Source: Spirochaetaceae bacterium (lineage in GTDB: Bacteria > Spirochaetota > Spirochaetia > Treponematales > Breznakiellaceae). From it: 16,930 nucleotides of DNA. The stretch spans positions 1-16,930 of the forward strand of contig JAISLM010000017.1 of assembly GCA_031290855.1 (NCBI GenBank), in the 5' to 3' direction. A model generated the notes under the pieces. It saw nothing but the letters and a program-made list of their open reading frames with translations, had not been told where the DNA came from and ran no database searches. The position numbers were made by a program, and so were the translations under genes. Below, one piece after another: positions 14,002 through 16,930 of this stretch. How positions within the stretch are numbered: position 1 is the first letter of the stretch; the number at the start of each line of letters is the position of its first letter.

Positions 14002-16431
14002 ATGCCCGATACGGAAGATACCGCCGTCCTTAAAGCGGAAATAAAACGACTTGAACTTGAGCTGAAAAAAACAAACCGTCAGCTTTCCTCCGCCCAGACC
14101 CAGCTTGAACGTTTCGGCAAAGTAAACGTCATGCAGCACGAAGTTGTCGGAACTCTCAAAACAGAAATGTCCCGACAGGAAAAGTTTATGACCATGTTGT
14201 TGAAATACAGCAAGAATACGATCCTGCTTTTGGACAGGGACCTGAATATAGCCTATTATACCGACAATTTTTTCGAGGAAACGATCGGAAAAAAGCCTTC
14301 GGATATTGACGGAAAAATAATCTTTGACGTTTACCGGCAATATTTTGGCGATTCCGCCGTTGCCGGGATCAGGGAAATAATCGAAAAAGCGACAACGTTG
14401 AAGGAAACCCAGATCGTAAAGGAACAGATTGCTTCTTCCGGCAGTGAAGAGAATTCGGTTTACTACCTTTACGTGACGGCAATGTACAACGGCGGCGGGC
14501 TGGACGGGGTTATGATGCTTTATGCCAATATCACGGAGCTTGAGAGCGCCCGTTTAAAGGCCGAAGCGGCAAGCGTGGCAAAAAGCGAATTTCTGGCGAA
14601 GATGAGCCACGAAATACGCACCCCGATGAACACGATAATCGGAATGAGCGATCTGATGCCCCAGGAAAATCTGGATCCGCTGCAAAAAAGTTATTTCTCC
14701 GACATCAAAAAGATGTCAAAGATACTGCTGGGCATAATTAACGATATTCTTGATTTTTCCAAGGCGGAAAGCGGGAAAATGGAACTGCTGCCGGTACACT
14801 TCAACATTCACAGCCTGTTCCACGATATATGTTCGATGCAGTCCTTTATCGCCAGGCAGAAATCTCTTGAATTCAAAAAAAACTGTTCCCCCCATGTTCC
14901 CGAATTCATTTACGCCGACGAGATGCGGATAAATCAGATATTCACCAACGTGATCAACAACTCGATAAAATACACGAAGAAAGGCTCGATCTCGTTCACG
15001 CTGGACACGGGCAAGTCGCCCGAAAACGGCGCGGACTGCATTGTCGCAAAGATCGCCGACACGGGTATCGGCATAAAGGAGGAAAACATCCCGCTTCTCT
15101 TTGAAAGTTTCCAGCAGATGGACACCCGCCGTAACAAAGGCATAGAGGGGGCCGGCTTGGGCCTCGCCATCGTCAGGCAGTTGGTAACGCTGATGGGCGG
15201 CTCGATCCATGTGGAAAGCGAGTACGGGAAAGGCACCGTGTTTACCGTGTACCTGCCGCTGGTAGAGGGGGCAGCCGAAAAGTCCGATAAGTCCCACGCT
15301 GCGGATACGCGGCGGCTTGTCGCCAAGGAAGGGGTCAGGGTGCTGGTGGTGGACGACGTCCCGGCGAACCTCGTTGTCGCAAGCGGATTCCTTGGCCGGT
15401 GCAAGATCCCGGCGGACACGGCGGAGGACGGGCCTACGGCTATCGACATGGTAAAAAAATCCCTCGACGAGAAACGCCCCTACGACATAATCTTTATGGA
15501 TCACATGATGCCCGGCATGGACGGGATTGAGACCACCCGCCGCATCAGGAAACTGGAAAGCGCCAGGCAAGACGAGAACGGACTCCCTCCGAACATTCCA
15601 GTCGTCTGCCTTTCCGCCAACGCTGTACACGGCGCGGAGGAACTGTTCCTTTCCTCCGGCGGCATGGACGGCTTTATCGCAAAGCCGATTGAATCGGCCG
15701 CCCTGAACGAGATACTCAAGAAGTTTTTACCGGAAGACAAATATACCTTTGTCGATAAGGAGTACGATAAGGCGGACGGGGAACCAAGCAAGCGGGAAGT
15801 AAGAATCGCCGAGGAACTTTCGCATATTGACGGGCTTGATATTGACCAGGGACTCCATTACGCCGCTGAAAGCTTCGCGACCTACGCCTCGACGCTACGG
15901 CAGCTCTCCGCCGGTATGGAAAAGGGGCTGGTCGTGATCCGTGACAGCCTCGCCGCTAAGGACTGGAAGCCCTACACGGTTCAAGTGCACGCCTACAAGG
16001 GCATCTGCGCCACGATAGGAGCCCAGGCCCTTTCCGACCGGGGCAAAAAACTTGAGGATGCCTCGAAGAGCGACGACAAATCGCTCTGTTTTGAAGAAAC
16101 CGCTGCCTTTTGTTCCGCCCTGGAAGAATTTAACGCCGCCTTACGCCGGACTTCGCTGTTTGACGAAGAGCCGGAAGGTGAAAAAACGGAGGTAAGCGCC
16201 GCCGACATGGCCGCAAAACTTGAAGACTTCACGGAAGCCTGCGAAGAAGGCCGTTCAGCCCGGGTAAAGGCCGCGATAAAGGGGCTGGAGGGTCTGCGCG
16301 CCCCCGCCGCCCTTCCCGGTTTCGAGAACGCGCTGGCGGAGGCGCTGGGCATGGCCCGTTCGATGGACTACGACGAGGCCGCGGAAAAGGCGCGGGAGGC
16401 GGTTTCCCAGTTGATGGTTAACAATGAGTGA
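14002..16431 (+). CDS. Soluble hybrid histidine kinase (coiled coil-PAS-HisKA-HATPase-REC-HPt)
   Basis: This is an 809-residue cytoplasmic hybrid kinase. An N-terminal coiled coil (about 5-62) leads into a PAS domain (about 65-180). The kinase core has H203 in SHEIRTP, an N-box near N319-N320, G1 DTGIGI at 353-358 and G2 GAGLGLA at 383-389. The receiver has D451-D452, phospho-acceptor D500, S538 and K561. The HPt domain has H663, and a helical tail follows. I chose the ATG at 14002, which has GGAG 5 bp upstream. An alternative TTG start at 13981 adds seven residues and overlaps the FIST gene. There is no membrane segment, so its input is cytoplasmic, perhaps from the FIST protein upstream. 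From the H-box onward it is a close paralogue of the kinase at 9621-12359. Confidence 0.93.
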   Translation: MPDTEDTAVLKAEIKRLELELKKTNRQLSSAQTQLERFGKVNVMQHEVVGTLKTEMSRQEKFMTMLLKYSKNTILLLDRDLNIAYYTDNFFEETIGKKPSDIDGKIIFDVYRQYFGDSAVAGIREIIEKATTLKETQIVKEQIASSGSEENSVYYLYVTAMYNGGGLDGVMMLYANITELESARLKAEAASVAKSEFLAKMSHEIRTPMNTIIGMSDLMPQENLDPLQKSYFSDIKKMSKILLGIINDILDFSKAESGKMELLPVHFNIHSLFHDICSMQSFIARQKSLEFKKNCSPHVPEFIYADEMRINQIFTNVINNSIKYTKKGSISFTLDTGKSPENGADCIVAKIADTGIGIKEENIPLLFESFQQMDTRRNKGIEGAGLGLAIVRQLVTLMGGSIHVESEYGKGTVFTVYLPLVEGAAEKSDKSHAADTRRLVAKEGVRVLVVDDVPANLVVASGFLGRCKIPADTAEDGPTAIDMVKKSLDEKRPYDIIFMDHMMPGMDGIETTRRIRKLESARQDENGLPPNIPVVCLSANAVHGAEELFLSSGGMDGFIAKPIESAALNEILKKFLPEDKYTFVDKEYDKADGEPSKREVRIAEELSHIDGLDIDQGLHYAAESFATYASTLRQLSAGMEKGLVVIRDSLAAKDWKPYTVQVHAYKGICATIGAQALSDRGKKLEDASKSDDKSLCFEETAAFCSALEEFNAALRRTSLFDEEPEGEKTEVSAADMAAKLEDFTEACEEGRSARVKAAIKGLEGLRAPAALPGFENALAEALGMARSMDYDEAAEKAREAVSQLMVNNE

Positions 16432-16452
16432 TTGGTAATGCGTGACGATCTA

Positions 16453-16465
16453 TGGCTGACAGCCA
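16453..16465. repeat. 13-bp palindrome after the PAS kinase
   Basis: TGGCTG-A-CAGCCA is a perfect palindrome with a central A, 22 bp after the kinase stop and followed by GCAATTTT. As RNA it would form a 4-bp stem with a 5-base loop, a weak terminator at best. It has the same 6-1-6 layout as the REP-like palindromes but a different sequence. Confidence 0.3.
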
Positions 16466-16930
16466 GCAATTTTCGCAGGTGTCAATAACTAGCGAATCGT
16501 TCACCCCCTGCCGTAAGTTCGGGGACTTTTACGCCGGCAAAAAAAGCATCGTGAACAAGCCTTTTGGTAACCCGCGGCAGATGCGATTTTTTGTCTTTAT
16601 TCGCGGTGGGGCCTGCTCCCCGCCGTGTACCTCCTTATAAGGGCAGGCAGGAAGTAAAACGTCAGGCACAAACCGCATAGCGGTTTGCCGTTGTGGGTTG
16701 GGCCTGCGGGACAATCCACACGCGGACGCTTGACGCTGTTTTGTGGCGGGGAGGTTCATCCGGGGTTTTCCCGGACGGCTGCTCCTCAACCGGCCGGTGT
16801 TCCGGTTTTTGGGTATTGCCGAAACGTATCCCGATTCTGCCGGCACAGAGGGCTTCCGGCGCCCCATAGCCCTGTAAAACGGCCCTGAACGCCTCACAAA
16901 ATACCCCTGAAGGCATTCGTGTTAGCACGG
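16466..16930. other. Stretch without a convincing gene; hairpin-rich
   Basis: I see no credible gene. Open frames exist on both strands at once (for example 16529-16897 and 16662-16928 on minus, 16685-16888 on plus). They lack ribosome-binding sites and recognisable domains, and their composition is biased. Two perfect hairpins are present. CAAACCGC (16669-16676) pairs with GCGGTTTG (16680-16687) around ATA. TCCGGG (16759-16764) pairs with CCCGGA (16770-16775) around GTTTT. The stretch may be a dispersed intergenic repeat or a decayed gene. The window ends inside it. Confidence 0.4.
16669..16687. repeat. Perfect 8-bp stem hairpin
   Basis: CAAACCGC and GCGGTTTG are exact complements separated by the 3-base loop ATA. 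No T-run follows. It is the strongest single hairpin in the 3' gene-free stretch. Confidence 0.5.

Noticed and set aside
14716..15630. 304-residue open frame on the minus strand opposite the PAS hybrid kinase
   Set aside because: It has the same His/Arg/Val-rich shadow composition. It lies over the catalytic and receiver region of a clearly coding plus-strand gene.
16453..16473. Intrinsic terminator for the PAS hybrid kinase
   Set aside because: The stem is only about 4 bp once a normal loop is allowed, and only four T follow. This is too weak to call a terminator.
16662..16928. Minus-strand 88-residue open frame at the window end
   Set aside because: It has no ribosome-binding site or domain, another open frame covers the same bases on the opposite strand, and hairpins run through it.

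Overview
The window looks like chromosomal DNA from a Treponema-like spirochaete. That placement is inference. It rests on the sequence style, on a RAYT-type transposase relative with GC-rich palindromes, and on large HPt-tailed hybrid kinases beside a FIST protein. No rRNA or tRNA gene is present to anchor it. I recognise no CRISPR array, intact insertion sequence, phage gene or replication origin.

Layout. (1) 1-2431, plus strand: the 3' end of leuS is followed 33 bp later by two translationally coupled membrane-anchored von Willebrand A proteins of the BatA/BatB type. (2) 2384-6844, minus strand: an sbcD-sbcC operon for the Mre11/Rad50-like nuclease. It ends in a small unknown basic protein whose 3' end runs 48 bp antisense into the batB-type gene. 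(3) 6845-7519: a compact divergent regulatory region and an HD-domain phosphohydrolase. (4) 7520-8569: a GC-rich island with a degenerate RAYT-like ORF. Two 35-bp composite palindromic units lie in frame inside its 3' part, and untranslated palindromic DNA surrounds it. (5) 8570-16431, plus strand: a signalling cluster made of a diacylglycerol-kinase-like lipid kinase, a membrane hybrid histidine kinase (HK-REC-HPt), a single-domain CheY-like receiver, a FIST sensory protein and a soluble PAS hybrid histidine kinase (HK-REC-HPt). (6) 16432-16930: about 500 bp with no convincing gene but several hairpins.

How the genes may work together. SbcD and SbcC form one nuclease complex. The two VWA proteins are probable partners in the cell envelope. 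In the signalling cluster, the two hybrid kinases share nearly the same catalytic, receiver, HPt and C-terminal helical modules and differ in their input: one has about six membrane spans plus a PAS-like region, the other a soluble coiled coil plus PAS. They flank a FIST protein and a receiver with no output domain. No DNA-binding or cyclic-di-GMP output domain is encoded anywhere in the cluster, so its output is either remote or acts through the receiver or the lipid kinase. This cluster and the palindrome-bearing RAYT remnant are the two most interesting parts of the window.
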